A DNA stretch of 64,000 nucleotides. It comes from Luscinia megarhynchos. Lineage: Eukaryota > Chordata > Aves > Passeriformes > Turdidae. The DNA is taken from positions 33,087,406 through 33,151,405 of the forward strand of contig JAPFBE010000002.1 in assembly GCA_034336665.1 (NCBI GenBank). Reading direction: 5' to 3'. Below, in pieces: positions 11,201 to 26,200 of this stretch. A program made the position numbers and the translations under genes. The notes under the pieces were generated by a model that was given only the letters and a program-made list of their open reading frames with translations, had not been told where the DNA came from and did not search any database. Every line of letters starts with the position of its first letter. The first letter of the stretch is position 1.

Positions 11201-14200
11201 TTAATTGAATGGAAAGGATATAAACTGTAGGAAATCTAATTAATCAAATTGGTGCTATTGCTACTATTTTCTTCCTCTTCCAGATATGAAAGTCAAAGAT
11301 TTTGTCCGGAACATTACTCACTTGAGGCTGGACATTGGTTCCTCTCTTAATATTTCTGAAGAAACTCTCAATACCCTACTGGAAGCCAGTGTCTCTCATA
11401 CAGAGGTAAAAGATCAAAAAGAGGCAGATTAGTGGGTCAACCTATAGCATAATGTGCCAGCTGAAGCAAAACAAGTCACATTGTTTGTGTGGAATCTTAT
11501 ATTTTCACTTACCACTTCCACGTGAAATACTTTGGGAGTTGTAGGACTTTAAAGTAATAATGTGATGCAGTAAGAGATTAATTTACAGTAGCACTATTCT
11601 TCTGGTCTGCTTTATTACTTTCAGCAGTGTTTTACCCTCTTGTGCTGACACAGAATTGGAACTTTGTCATCTTGGTATTGTAGAAAAGATGAGGGTTTCT
11701 GAAGATATAATTTTGTACCTTACCACCTCTGCTCATTGTGGTATGGAGTTGTCTTACATATTTTTTAAATTCCTTTGTGTGTTCTTCACTGCTCTTACAT
11801 TATCTTGCCACTATCTTGCTTTATTTTCACTTTGAGTTGTCGATTTTTGAGTGTTCTAAGTTTTCTGAGGGAAAGGCTGTGTGTAACCATTGCTTTTTCC
11901 TGTGATCCCAGTGCTCAGCTGAAATCAGGAGCAATGCCAGCTGATTGATAGGTTCTCTCTGCTGCGAGTGTCTAAGAGCTGAGGGTGCATTTGGTGTAAA
12001 TTGATCAGCTCAGTCAAGCAGCCACTGGGTGTCAGTGATGCTCCACTTGCAGATACCATTGCAACCTCTGTTCGTGAAAAGTGCAGCGTTAAAAAGGCAG
12101 TCCAGACATCATAACTACTTATAGATGATTTGTTCTTCTGCCTCTGTGGCAGTAGGACTGCCTTTATTGTTAGCTTGTTATTGTGATACCACTAAATGGT
12201 AATGAGAGAAGTCAGCTGAAAGCAATTCTGTTAAATGGGATTCAGTGCACCTTTGATCCTTTGGAATAATAATGCTAATTGGCTGAATTGTCAATTTACT
12301 TTCCATCCTTGCTTTTTGCCTGTCATATGTAGAACTTAGACATATATACACACGTCTCACATTTGGATAACTATATAAAATGTTTTGTTTGCTTAGAGCT
12401 TAAATCCTCCCCCAGTCCAACTGGAGCATTAAAAGCCTGTGTCTCTTAGTGAGATGAAAGCTGCACAAGTGCTTTCTAGAGCTATATTTCAGGCTTGCCC
12501 ATTATGTTTATTGTCTATACAGCCACTGTCTGATAACCTAATGATAGCTATAGGCCCATTGTAGGCCTGTATTTCTGTGATTGTGTACTATTACTGTGCT
12601 TGCTTCTAGAACAGTAAGAGTAAGCCTGGGAATTTTTTGTGTTTATTGTATTTACCCATAATCTCTGTCACAATATTATGTGCTGTCCATGGTCATTGCC
12701 ATGTGATGAAGTGATTTGAAATCACTTAAAACCTGCAACCTCAAGTCTATAAGCATTCATTTAACTGAATGTAGGAGTCTGGATTATCTCTGTTACTCAG
12801 AAATCTGCAAGGAAAGTTCAGAGGAGGTCAACCTAGGGGAGAAAACTTAGAATGTGTTAAAACTGCACTGAAATGGTGATATTCATGTGAGGTACATCTG
12901 AAATAAATTTCAAATTGCATCACACTCAAAATTTCTCCCCAGCAAGAAGTCCAAATTGGTATCATCTTACACTGCTTACATTATGTTCATATTCTGTTCC
13001 TTAAATGCACACAATAAAAAGTGAATCTGTAAATGTATAGAAAAACTCGTAGAACCACAAAGGCAAAATTCTAGTCTAGAATAAAAATCAAAAAATCAAA
13101 TTATTAAGTTGGAAAATAAAATGTTAATAGGAATTAAAGAGTTAAATTGCATATCCTGACTGTCTTGCAGTACCCTGACTGGGTACTGTTAGCAGCAAGA
13201 GATGCATTCAGTGGAGGCAATAGAGGCAGATTTTGTGCTAAGCAGTACAAAGCAGTCCTGTACTTTAGCTTCTAGAGTCTCCTAAAAAACTTGTGATTTT
13301 TCTGGAATTGTTGAGAATGGGTAGCTAAGAACTCCTGAGATATCTGGACTTCAAGCACTTGCCATTATCCAAGATGGTTTTATTATAGTCTCACCCAAGT
13401 CTGCTTAGGCATTTGTCCCTTCATCTACTATTAAATAATACTTTAAAGCAGAGAAATGTGAGCTGGGTCATGTGGGTAGACGTTGTGCCATATAGGCATC
13501 CCCAAATGTTAAATTTGTGTGTCCTTTGAAAGAAGAAAGGACCATATTGTTTGATGTTAGTGATTTACATGCCGAGATTTTGATCTTCAGTGTTTCTGCA
13601 GCAGAGGTGTATATCTGCTAGAAGTATGCTCAGCATTGTAAATATGCCTGCTTATGGTATGAATGCTCAAGAACAAATGATTGACCTGTGAAAAATGAAA
13701 GCAAATCCTTACAAGAAGCATGCTTCATTTTTTTATATGTGCAAGGAGCATAAAGTAAGAACAGAGCAATCTGATATAAAGCTGTATGGTTTATTATTTC
13801 AGGTCTGTTGGTGCCTGCAAATTGTCATGTTACTGTGACACAAATTTTCACCTTATTGACTATAAAAAAAGGTGATGTATTTCAGGGAGAAAAATTTTTA
13901 ATACACATATGTTGTGATAGGTTCTTTACAGTGCCTTTGTGGTAGCCTTAACTGGAAGATGTGATGAAGAAGTACTTAGCCTACTGCTAAAGCTGCCTGA
14001 AAACAATAGAACTTCCCTGGTAGTGGAAGAATTATGTTCTTTACCAGCACTGGACTTGTATACCATGTTTGTATTGATTATACAAAATTTGAACGTACGT
14101 CACATCATGTACAAGGTAAGATGTTTTTATTTAAAGGTAGTATGAAACAAACAGGTAGATTATTAATTCTATTATTTCTTCAGATGTTCTTTGTCTGTGA

Positions 14201-17200
14201 AAGCTAAAAGTGGATATATGAAAATTTTGTCTTCATTTGGCTCCCCCAAAATATAAAAGTTGAAGAATGGAGCTGATAGATGCATCTACAGGAAAATTAT
14301 CACTGAGGAGTTAATTATGAAAGCTTTGTAGTAAACACAAGAGGTCAAAGCCATAGTTTTATTAATCTTTAGCAGAGTTTGCTGTTCATGCAATTAGTCA
14401 CTTCATTATTTGTAAGAGTGGAAGCTTGATCTGACAGCATAACTAAAACCAGCATAGGAGCTCGCATCACAAGAACGACAAAATTATTTTCTAGGAAGAA
14501 TTCATAACACTGTGGATGCAAATGTCTGTAGCACAACTGTATTATCTGTACAACTGCAGATAATCTGGAATCTAGTATGGATATTCAGTGACATAATGGT
14601 TTTATCTGTAAGAAGAGAATTATTGAATGGGATAGCAGAAGACTTTAAATTTATTTCTTTTGGGGGCAATTGATTGACAGAACATAAATATGTTTTATTC
14701 AGCATGAATAGCTGAAATGTACTTATTGTGAGAAAGAAATTTTTTTTTTTTCCTAAAGCCATAGGGGTCTGGTTGTATTCTGGATGCTGCATGTTCAGTT
14801 AAGCAGGTTTGACATAGAATTTTATCAAGAACCTTTCTCACAATAGGTAAGGGTATCAGAGGGAAAAGGTTTTACTTCCTGAATTATCTGCAAATCTAGA
14901 AAGGGAAAAAAATAGAAGAAAATAAACCAGTGCTTATTCTGATGAGTGTTTTTACTGAACTCTACAGAAACCTGTTCAAGTCCTAGCAAAGGGAAAAAAA
15001 ATGTTGTCAGCTCATCCTAAATTATAATGGAAGTTCTACTACTTTTTTAGCCAAATAAGATTGTTTTTATGGGTGTCTTTGAATTTTTGTTTGTTTGCCT
15101 GTTTTTTTTTGTTTTTTTACAATGTAAGAGCTGGTGAAGGCTGAGAAGAAAATCAAGCACAGACATTATAGTGGGAAGACAAAGATGGATATAAAATAGA
15201 TAATCACAGGAAAAACTGAAACTAGATAATGAGATTATTGTGGTTTTATTATTTTGCATAGACAGGTAACAATGAATCAGTCTGCATTATGGTATCATCT
15301 AACTAATCCCCAAAACAAAGGGAGCAGAGAGAAAATCCATAATGACAAATTTGCATCGTGGAAATAGCAAACAGCCAATTGAACTTAGGTCAAGTAGGTA
15401 ATAAAATGCACACAATTATTTTGGGCATGAAAAATTCAAAGGGAGGAAGAGTGTGGCAGGAAACTTTGTTACTTTAGGGGTCATCTTAAGCAATAAGAGT
15501 GGTTTCTAGATTTAATTGAAATTATAAATTATTTTTAAAATATGAAATTATTGCAATGAACATTTTTTTAAGTGGCGAAGAAAGTTTCCATGTATCTGGA
15601 TTCTAAAAGGATAGAATATTGCAGATCCCAGTAGCATCTTGGGTTGGAAAGCCCTCTCCAACTTGGCAGATGTAAACAAGTTATCTGAATATTAATTTAT
15701 GATTTGTCATAAGCCAGATCTAACATTAGGTTATGGAGAACTTCTCTTCAGCTTAATCTAAGAATAGCTGGGGAGTTATATGGAAAGGAGTTTTGTTAAA
15801 AATGGTTTGTAGGAACATTGCATAGTCAGTTTTAGAAAGACTGAATAATTTTGAGTGTTTAATTGAAAGGCAAACGTTTGTTTCTAACTGGAATTTCCTG
15901 TTGTGTTTTTGTTTTTCTTCTTTTGCAAGGTCCAGATACCACCTGAGATAGGCAATGTATTAAATATGCTACTGGATGTGGTTTCTAGTATCAGTTCACT
16001 TCTCAACAAAGAGTTCACCATGTCATGGAAAAGCTTCCAGTGTTCCTCCAAGGGAATTCAAAATATTGGTGTGCTTGACATCTCTGCATTGCAGCAGGTA
16101 TGCTTAGGATTTCAATATGCAAAATTAATTCCCCTTGCGAGGTGATTAGGCAGGGCTATGTACTTAGTAAGGAGGCACACTAATAGAAGTGATTTCCTAG
16201 AAAGTAGGGAATGCAGAGAAGAGTCCACAAACCCTAGGAAGATTCATCTGGTCTCTTTCAAGCAGTCTGGTAATTCTGAGACTACTGATGTGTTGTTTCT
16301 GTTTTGGTTTTTTTTTTGGTTTTTGGTTTTTTTTTGGTTGTTTTTGGGTTTTTTGTGTTTTTATTTTATTTTATTTTATTTTTTTTTGGTTAACTTATGA
16401 GATCCTAGCTTAAATTACTTCAGTGTTTGTCAACTGACTAACATAATCATTTATTATCTGTGATTTGGAGACAGCTAGCCATGGCCTTTTCTGCTAATAG
16501 TGGTTTTTTGTTTGGTTGGTTTTGTTTTGTTCTTTTTTTTAGAGAGTATGAGCTCAAGACAGAAAATATGTGGCAGATACAAGAACTACATAGACTGTCT
16601 TGAGCTCATATTCACCTAAAGATCTGTGTGGTAGTTCTGCCTGACATTTTTACAACAAAGTGGCCTGAGGTGTGAGTGAGGGTATTTCTTTTGTCCCTGC
16701 CTTTACGGGCACTTGCAGTGTGCATGTCTTCACAGCTAGCACAGCAGTGGATCTAGTGTTAAGTGAGCCATCAGAAAGAGTTCCGTGTCTAAGCAGGTTC
16801 CAATTCCATAGGAAGACCTGCTGACCCCCATTACTTTTTGGGTTTGTTGTCCTTTGTGGAAACTAGGATTGGATCTGGTTTAAAATTGCAAACCTCTAAA
16901 AGAACCTGCAGTGGTAAACGGTGCAATCTGGTTTATTGTTAGAGTACAGAGTAAATAATGCCCTAAGAACTATTGTCCTTAGTGAGATCTTATTGAAGAT
17001 CTAATCTGTGTGACAGAGACATGTTGAAACATGCTATTCTGGTGCATTTATCAATTTTGGGTTTGAGCCTCTCTTTTTGGGGTATCTCTTTGGCTGCTGC
17101 AATGTATGGTGACTTTCATCAAACACTTGCAATTTTTTCTGCTTTTCTTAAGCTAACTCTGTTTGTGTCAGATTTTTTTTCCAGCAAATGAAATATTCTT

Positions 17201-20200
17201 TTTGGACTAAAATCCCAAAGTTTCTTGTTGGATAGAAGAGCCTCTCAAAAGATGCTATTAAAAAAAGTTTGCAAAGGAACAAATGGAACAGCAGAGGGCT
17301 ATCTGCTCACAGTTTAAACTTTGCTCGATGGCCATCTCTATTATCCTGTAATTTAGCATAGATTTAATTTTGGATTCTTTTTTTTTTCTTTTTTAGTTCT
17401 AGCCTTTTTTGATCACTTTTTTTGACACAGTCTTTATTTTCTAATGTTTTGCTAAATCCTTTTTTGTTATGAAATTGCTGGAGCTTTTTGGTCACCTTAT
17501 AATTTGTGGGGGACTAAAATAATCAGTGCCTATTTCTTTTATTAATAAATTAATTTTTTATTTCAAGGGCTCTTCTGTCTCTGTAACTTCTTTGAAATTT
17601 TGAAGATTAGTAAAATTGTCCTTTCTTTTCCATGTTTAGCTTGATTTTTTTTTTATACTTTCCAATAAGTTTTAATTATTGATTACTTATTGCTTCTTTT
17701 CTATGGTGGCAAAGCTTGTGCTATTGAATAGGTGCTCCACTGAAGTGCATATATTGCTTAAATGTTTTCTTCTATTTCCAAAAGGGTTCATCCTTCTGGA
17801 TTTTTTTCATGGTTACAAAGAACAAAGTAGTTCAGTGACATTGAAAGATTATCAGATAAAGAACGTTAATATTTTAGGGTAAAATATGTGGACCTTTGTC
17901 AAAAAGACACTGAAGTTGATTTTTAAAAAAATACTTCCGTAATGAAAGAGGTAAAGTAATTGTTGACTATGTACATGGATTTCTGTCTAAAAGTAAAAAT
18001 TAAAAGGAATAAACAACTTTAACAGAGCTGTAAAATGTGAAGTTGAATTGGAAAAGTACACCTATTGGAATAAAAGGTGATATAAAAACTTGTTATCCAC
18101 CCATCACCATTAACTGGAATATGGTGCCAGATTCTACTGTTAAAAACACTGAGTGAATGGATAACTCCCTGAGGAAAAACACTGCTGATTTCAATCATGA
18201 TTTTTGCTTGTGTTTTGCTGTTTGAAATTATTCAGTTATATTTTCATATCTAAGTTTTTGTATGCTTGTCACTCATCAATAGATAAGATGCAGGGGACTT
18301 CCTGAGTTGCTGAATTCTGTTAATTGTTGAGAGGTGGCTTCACTCTGTAATCCTTCCATTAACTTGAGCAAATTCTCTGTTGAACCTTTCATTGCAGAAC
18401 AACCTGTTGGGGTTTTAAATGAATAAAATTCTGACTTAGGTTTATTTGTGGCTACTATGTTTATTCTTTAATCAAAAATTTTCTGTAGTTTTTTTAACTT
18501 GCATGGCATGCCCATAGGTTTGTGGAAGGCAAATTGCAGTCCTCTGTTCTGATAGGTTGAAATTTACTTATTTTAACATTTGTTTTTTGCTTTAGCTTTT
18601 TCTTTTATATTAAGCTCTCAGTTGCTTGCTTAAGACAGCCTAGCATTGTTTTTTGCTGGTTTAAGGCTAATCCTGAATGTCTGGAAGCAGAAATGTGTAC
18701 AGTGTTTGAGGAGAATTACTCTGATGACTCTTGTAGCCTGCTCATTCTTGTCTATACCTAGTAAAATGACTTTCCTAAATTTGCATTCAACTTTTTCATA
18801 AACTGCACACAGTTTTGTCTCTTAGATGATTAAGGATGAGTGATATACTGAGGTGGCCTCCATTTTATAGCAACATCTCATAATTTCAGTTAATAAATAA
18901 GGTTTTGCACTAGTTATCTTTCTATTCAATTCTGCTTTGAATTACTTATTTGGTTTTTTGCCATACTGCATTCTGATCTTTTCTCCTGCAATGCCTTCTG
19001 GTATTAAAAGATAAGCAAATTTAGGCAACTTGCTTCTTTCAGGGCTCAAAGGAAGAACACTAATAACTTCTCAGTAATCCTGTGCCTTCTTTCCTTAACA
19101 GCCTCCCTGCAATATCTTCTTAATGCCATTTTTTACCCACCACTATTAATCAGCAATTGGATTAATGATGATTAATAATTTCTAGAGCAAGAACATTAAT
19201 TGGTTGTTAGAGTTCACCTACATTTGAGTCAGCATGTATCTTTTCTGGAGAAAGGAATTACCCTCCCACATAAATATGTTGTGTTGTTAAGGAATGATAA
19301 CTTGAGACTTCATTAAATTTACTTCTCAAATATTTTTTGTCTTTAATGTTCTCCTCCTTAAAATTTACTGTATATCTTGCCCTAAAAAACATCAGAACCA
19401 GATATCCATTATTTCCTGGGTCATTATACTTCTCATTCTTGAGTATTTATAATTCTTCTACTTTTCAAATAGTGCCATCTAAATTTGATAGACTTCTGAA
19501 AACTTGTTTAATCAAATCAGCAATTTTGCTATTATCTCCCTGATTCTGTCAATTTCAGGACAAAAAGGACTTTGTTCTGTTTATGTGTTTTTCCCAAAAA
19601 TCAGGATTATCTATTTATCTGAATTTGTTTCCTTTGGTTTCATCAAATTTCATATTCTTTTTTAGCTCCTTGTAGTTTTCCAGGAAAATTGCATTATTTT
19701 TTTCTCTTTCTTTCTCTCTAATATAATGATTCAGAATATATTTTAGATTTATGTGTAAGTTGTAGCACAGTATGACTTTTAAGATTCTTTTTCTGAGTAG
19801 CTGATATTTTTATTCCATGTGAATTTGTTTTCATTCATAACAGTTTTTAGGCATACAGCTGTTCTGTTGGGTCAGAAGCTCCTATGCTATGAGATTTTTG
19901 CCTCCATTTGAAAATCCATTTCCAGATAACCTTTTAATCTTCCATACCAGCCTTCCTCTTCCATGAATTTGCAACAGTGACTTGCTTGACTGATTATTTG
20001 GTAGGAGGCTGGTTGTTTGGATTAATCAGTCTTGATTACAGCCTTACATTATACAGTTTAAACTAGACCAACTAGATCAAAGATAACTTTTTTTCTTTTT
20101 TTTTTTTTTTTTTTTTTTTGTGAGATCCAAACTATATATTTATCATACTTTATCAAAGCCAAATTTTAGGAAACATAACTTTTTGAGTCAGTGGATATTT

Positions 20201-23200
20201 AGTTGAAAGACAGTAAGTAGATGTAGCCTGTTAGTGGCAGCTTACCACATAAATATTCATTTTTTCAATTTCAAGTTATTTTGATTGGAACTGGAATTAA
20301 TTAGCACGTTTATGCTCTTTGACTGAAATAAGCCTCATTTATTCCTCTAGTGCAAATAGTCACTAATAAAGATTCATAACCAATTTTATACTGCATTGTG
20401 CATAAATAAAGTTTATTTCTCCAGTGAAGTCCATGCCAGCAGATTCATTCAAGGGCTGTTGATAATTCTATTATGAAATATGGGTATTACTTGTTTACTT
20501 TGCTCTGTGCTGATATTGAGTGCTAAAAGTAAGATTTTGGGAGCAGCTAACACTGAGTTTTAAACAACACTTACTAATACTTCTCCAGGATTACTAAAGA
20601 AGCACCTGGCACTTCAATAAATGCATTGATAAGGATAAACTCTTTCTAACAGCACAATTTCCAAACTGTCTGTGATTATGTCTTTATGTAAAGTGCTGTA
20701 TTACTTTGAAAATTGACTCTTCTGTTTAAAAAAATTCCAACGAGAAAATGCTAATTTTTTTTCAGTGCCGAATGTGCGTGTTTGACATATCACAGAGTTT
20801 TTTTCTACTTGCCAGTTGTGGAGTCTTCAAATGATGTCTGATAGTCTAGTTATGCCTTTCTTGACAAGCATCTGCAGCAGTAATGAGTACCAGGAGAGCC
20901 TGTGCACTCTTCAGCTGCCCCACAGCAGCACGGTGCCTTGCAGTTGTGTCCTCTTAGAGCTGTGCACCTGTGCAGAATTCCATGAGATATCACTCACAAT
21001 TGAGCCCATTATTTGAAAAGTGGAGCTGCACAGAGGATGAGACTATTGTTGTTGTTCTTTCTTTTTGAATGTGGTGAATGATGGTGCTTAAGCCATAAAA
21101 GCAGTCAGATTGCTCTCTCTCCTCATTAGGAGTATGCTAGTCATGAACAAATGGCAGTAATAAATGCTGATATGACTCAAGATGTGCAAAAACTGTAAGC
21201 ACATCTAACAAGTTAAAAGATGTACTTGAAAAATAGGCTTTTAGGGCATGTGCATCTGAATATTTTATTTTTTTTTTCTTATCAGCAACTGTCTTCACTG
21301 TAAATGGCCATAGCAAAATGGCTTTGATTGTTTCTGCTGCCTTTGTGACACAGGAATAATCTACCAGGAAGAGTACATTTTGTGAAAACTGGCATTGGAA
21401 TCAGGGTATCTGTAGTTCAGTTGTCTTGATATTTTCATTCCTTTTCTTCCTAACTGTTGCACAGTATTCAGTGTAGCACATTATGCTGCTGTCTTTCATT
21501 AAGCATCTTGACAATTAAAACTACATTACCTTTTCCAATGACAGATCAGAAGAACAGAAATGATCACAGCAGGCCCTCATCCTAATAGGCTGCTTCAATA
21601 GCCTAACTTTGTCAGTCTCCTTAGATGTCAATATTGACAGAACACCAGGGCTACTTCTCAAAGCTACTTAAAGCAACTTTGATGCATCTGTATTTTTGTT
21701 CATTTGTTCTAGTTTTTGCAAGGTGGGCAGTTCAGAAGTTCAGCTGTTGGATCCCTGGAGTCTGTAATCAAGTCAGTGTGTAAAGAAGAATCTTCATTTT
21801 TCAGCAATGCAAACCTGTTCATAGACATGCCCAGAATCATGGGACTATTGGAAGACAATATGGCAAAATATGGCATCCCTGAAGACTCAAGTAAGAAAAA
21901 ATACCAATGACAAGCTGCAGTATGAATTCAGAGTAAAGAGAAATTTTTCCCACTTAAATTGAAATGTTTATATACCCACTGACATCCCAGTTGACACTGT
22001 CATCTTAAGCACAAAGTGTTGAGTGATAAAACTGGCTATGAGATGATTGTGGGTGAGAGAGATTCTGTTTATTTTCTATGTTTGCAAATAATAAATAAGA
22101 GTACTCCTGTCTTTGAGACATTTTTATTAACATTTTTAAAGCACTTGGTATTAAAAATATATCTTTGAGATACAAGATTGAGAATTTATTGTTGCTTGCC
22201 TTTCTTGGGCGAACAAAAAGCTGTGGCATTATTGAGCAGTAAAATATGCAAACCTTCTGGATAGAGTGAGGTTTTTAATAGTTGATATTCCTATTTTGTT
22301 TGTCAAGTGCTCAGAAAAATCCCTTAACTCTCATATAGTTTCACCTTTGCTCCTTTTCCTCAATACTCATTTGACTTACCTGATTAATTTTAATATTGTT
22401 AGTAACCTTGTCAGTGCCCCAGGTGGCCCTGGGGAGAAGAATGCAGTGATAGTGTCACAGGGGACACTAGGCTGTCATCTGTTGGTTTCTACAGGCAGAA
22501 ACTGCTCCTGGCTTGGCTGGGACCCTTGGGAGGGAGCCAGAGCTCTGCTTTGGCCTTGTCATTGCAGGTGTGGGTGTAGGGTAAGCAGGCAGCTCTGCCT
22601 TTCTTTCCTGTTGGAAGAGCAAAGTCAGCTGGATGGCTGATTAGACAGGTTGTTTGGAGCTCAGGCTCTTTAACAGCCATTTAGGCCAGAAGCACTGTTT
22701 CTTGGTTTGTTTTTTTCTTCCAAGTTGATACAACTCTGCTGTGCTGTGAGACCTTTTTACCATAGGACTCTGAAAAATTTAAGGCATTAGTTCTAACATT
22801 TCCATGAGCGAATTAATAATGTTGCCCATATTTTATAAATTTGTACATGGGGCAATGGAAAATGAAAATTTTAAAAAAAATAAAATAAATTGAAGCCACA
22901 GAAACTTGATTTATACCACTTCACAGTGATTAACCTGTATGAATTTTGTGTATACCAAATGCTTCCCCATGACTTTCTGAAGACCACAGCAAACCCAGAT
23001 TCTGTGTCATTAGTCTATTGACATTTCTCTCTGGCCAACTTGTAGCCTCTTAATTCTTTGCTATTGTTTGGCAAGGATTGTGTTTAGTAATGGTTGTTTC
23101 AGTCAAGAGAGTAAAAATTTGGGCAAAGAACCGGCCTTTCTTAATGAAACATTTCTGACACTTTGTTTAACTTTTGTCAGGAGTTTAAGTGATTTTGGCC

Positions 23201-26200
23201 TAGTTCTCCATTATATAAAAAGATTTGTCTTCCTTGAGGAGTTAATGACATTATTTAATATTTCTTCAGAGCACTAGAAACAGGATGTTCTGTAAACACA
23301 TATAATAAAGGATAAAACCCCCCAAAACTTGAGTTGGGCATAAAAATCTAGGTGTTTCTTATAGGAACTCGGTGCCTTTACATGAGTACCAATACAGTGG
23401 GATATCTTGGAAACTATTCCTTAGATCCTAGTTCTGGAGGACATACACTCTAATGAATTAGTAGCCCCATGTAATGTATGAATATGCATTTTTACTAGGG
23501 AATGGAAAAGATAATTGCTTGTATTTTTCAAATCAAGAAGCTGAGTGTCATGACAATTTTTTGCCTGTCTTTTTGGTAGGCTCTGTAAGAGCCTACAAAA
23601 AAGTAAAGTCTGTATTTGTGGAGGATTTTGTATATTCCTGCTTTCTTATATAGGAATCCAAAGCTGCAGAACAATGGAGGGTGTCAAAGAAATTTTTTTT
23701 CCTTTAGGGTGACTCTTGCCTCTGAATTCACTTTTGTGGGCAGAGGTTTTGCATATGTCCTTCTGCTCTAAAATGCACTAATATGACACTTAGGAGAGAT
23801 GGGATTCACAGGCAGCTTTCCAGCGAAATGTGAGGAACTCTTAAGATTCTGATATTTTTTTTCCCCTCCTCAGTGTTTAGAATCCTGCATCCTCACCACT
23901 ATCATAGGTTGTGTTTAAGCAATTTCTATAGAGGCCTGTACTGATTGGCTAGTGGCAGCTGGATGGTGTTGTTACCAAAATATTGGTAACTGTTTTTTGG
24001 CATGGTGCTGTGGTAGGCTCTAAAATGAGACTCAAGCTTTTATTCGAATAAAAACACTTTAATTTCCCCTGTGTCATCCACCTTAAATGTGAGTCTGTCT
24101 TTGTTTTTGCAGCTCCTTTTTGCTTGAAGCTTTATCAGGAGATTTTGCAGGCTCCTAATGGGGCTTTGCTGTGGACCTTCCTGAAGCCTTTATTACATGG
24201 GAAGATACTGTACAATTCAAACATCAACATGATTGACCTGGTGATGGAGAAGGTGAGCATCAAAAAATGCCACTATTTCTGTGTATTGATTTTGTCTTTG
24301 TAATTCATTTTAAAGGTCCACTTCTTTCAGAGTAGGCAGAAGCAACTGGATAATTGCCTTTCAGAAAAATAGATCCAACCCTGAGGTCTCACCTGTTTCC
24401 CCATTTAAACTTAATGCTTCTCTTAACTTTTATCCTACCTGCTGCATTGGTTCAAACTCAGTGTGAAAAGCAGAATTTTGCTCAAAGTCCTTTAAACCAT
24501 GTGTAGAAAGAGTGAAAAGGACATGTTAGCAGAAGTACCATGTAAAGCATGCTGAATCGAGGTGTAGGGTGCTCATATTTAGGGAAGCTTTTGCCTTCAA
24601 CATTTTCTTGTCATGGGAACTGTAGGGGGGCAGCAACTGTAATAGGGACCCGTGGGAAGGGAAAAAACCTTGTTCTTAGGGAGTCACTGAGCTGAATAGA
24701 AAAAAAAATTTAGAAATCTACAGTTCATCCTTACTGATTGTTTCTCACACCAGTAGTTGAGTGACCAGTCGTGACTGAGGTGCTGTATGATGGTATTCAA
24801 GAGTTTTACTATCTCTGCAATTCTGCCATGGTTGGGGCTCTGTCTTGAGTGTGAATTGTTTTGACAATGACACTTTTCTTCCTGCCTAGCTTAGAGGTGT
24901 TTCTGCAAGAGAAGGGTTTATGACTTGTTTTGGATTTCTCTGGAAATTTTGCATTGATCTTCTGAATATATGACTTTTACCCTGCAAAATTAGTTATTGC
25001 AAGAATAGAAATTTGAAAAAAATATTGCTGCTTGTAAGTGGTACACAAAAAGACCATAATTACTTTTAAATGTGATGGTAGCTATAGTCTCTGTAAATTA
25101 AAAACTTTGTGATTTGTGTTCTAAAAAAATAGTAAAAACCTAAGACAAAAACCCCATTGTAGATAGCAGGTAGTACATGATTTTATAGTTTCTGTTCTGA
25201 ATTGGAAAAAAAGATTGAATGATTTCATATTTTGCAGTTAGATAATGTAATTTGGGGAACATTGGTTATTGCTCTGGAGTACAGCATAATTTAAAATTTC
25301 TAGTCAGTTAAAAATAAAGCTGTTCCTGTTGTTCATAGATGGAAATTCTATAAAGAACAAGATATAAGAAATGATAAATATTAAATATATTTTTGAACTT
25401 ATATTACATATCTATGTTACAATGACAGTTGGAATATAATATTTAAGACATTTCCACATTTTTTTGCCAATTAATATGGCAAACCTCCATTCTCAAAAAA
25501 ATCTGTAGGAAACATGAATATCTTCCCCCTACAGCATATTCCCCCATAGACCTTTTAGTGAAATCTGGACTGAGTAATACAATTCAGAAAGAAGTTGGCT
25601 TGTGGGCTGTTTTTTGCGGGGTTTCTTTGGGTTTGTTGGTTGCTTGGCTGTTTTTTGGGGGGTGGGGTTTAGTGCTCTGGAACAATACAAAGATTTCTGA
25701 TAGAAACTCTTTATTCTACTTATATATTCTCAGGCTCACAGAAGTTCCATCAGCTTATTCAGAAATCTCTGTAAATATGTTCTTGCCCCTCTTCCCAGTC
25801 CTGTAACTATAACAAGGAGTTATGAATGGGCATCTGTTTACGTGTGAATATGGAAGTAGTGGGAAATTTCTTTGTTTTTAGTACAGAAATCTCAGCTCTA
25901 TAGCTTTAACACAAAGTTTAAATGCTAAATACTGTCCCCAAATGTCTCAAATGCTGCTACTAAACCCCAACCCTGTAGCCCCTACAAGCCTGATCTCCTA
26001 CTGAAATTGGAGCAGTTCTAGTTTCCTTTGGACTGTGTGGCCATGTGCCATATATTTACTAGGAGAAAAAAGTATCAGGTTACAGCTTTGAAGAATAATG
26101 ATGTTTGTATGCTCTGGCATAGTCTCTAAGTTTTCCAAAAGGACTATTAAATTTGAGGGTGTGTAATTGACCGTTCTTTGATAAACTCTGAGGTTGCTGG

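Larger units (their letters stand above)
16098..21712 (+). other. ABCA13 intron 8
   Basis: 5.6 kb, the second-longest complete intron here after intron 12. It contains a T/G-rich low-complexity tract (16300-16390), a pre-miRNA-like hairpin (16547-16610) and a T24 run (20096-20119). I found no exon with the needed phase, though a missed small symmetric exon cannot be excluded. Confidence 0.7.

Noticed and set aside
13802..13900. Possible extra exon after TTATTATTTCAG in intron 6
   Set aside because: In the required phase 0 it hits TGA after 11 codons, and exons 6 and 7 already join in phase with a family-like sequence.
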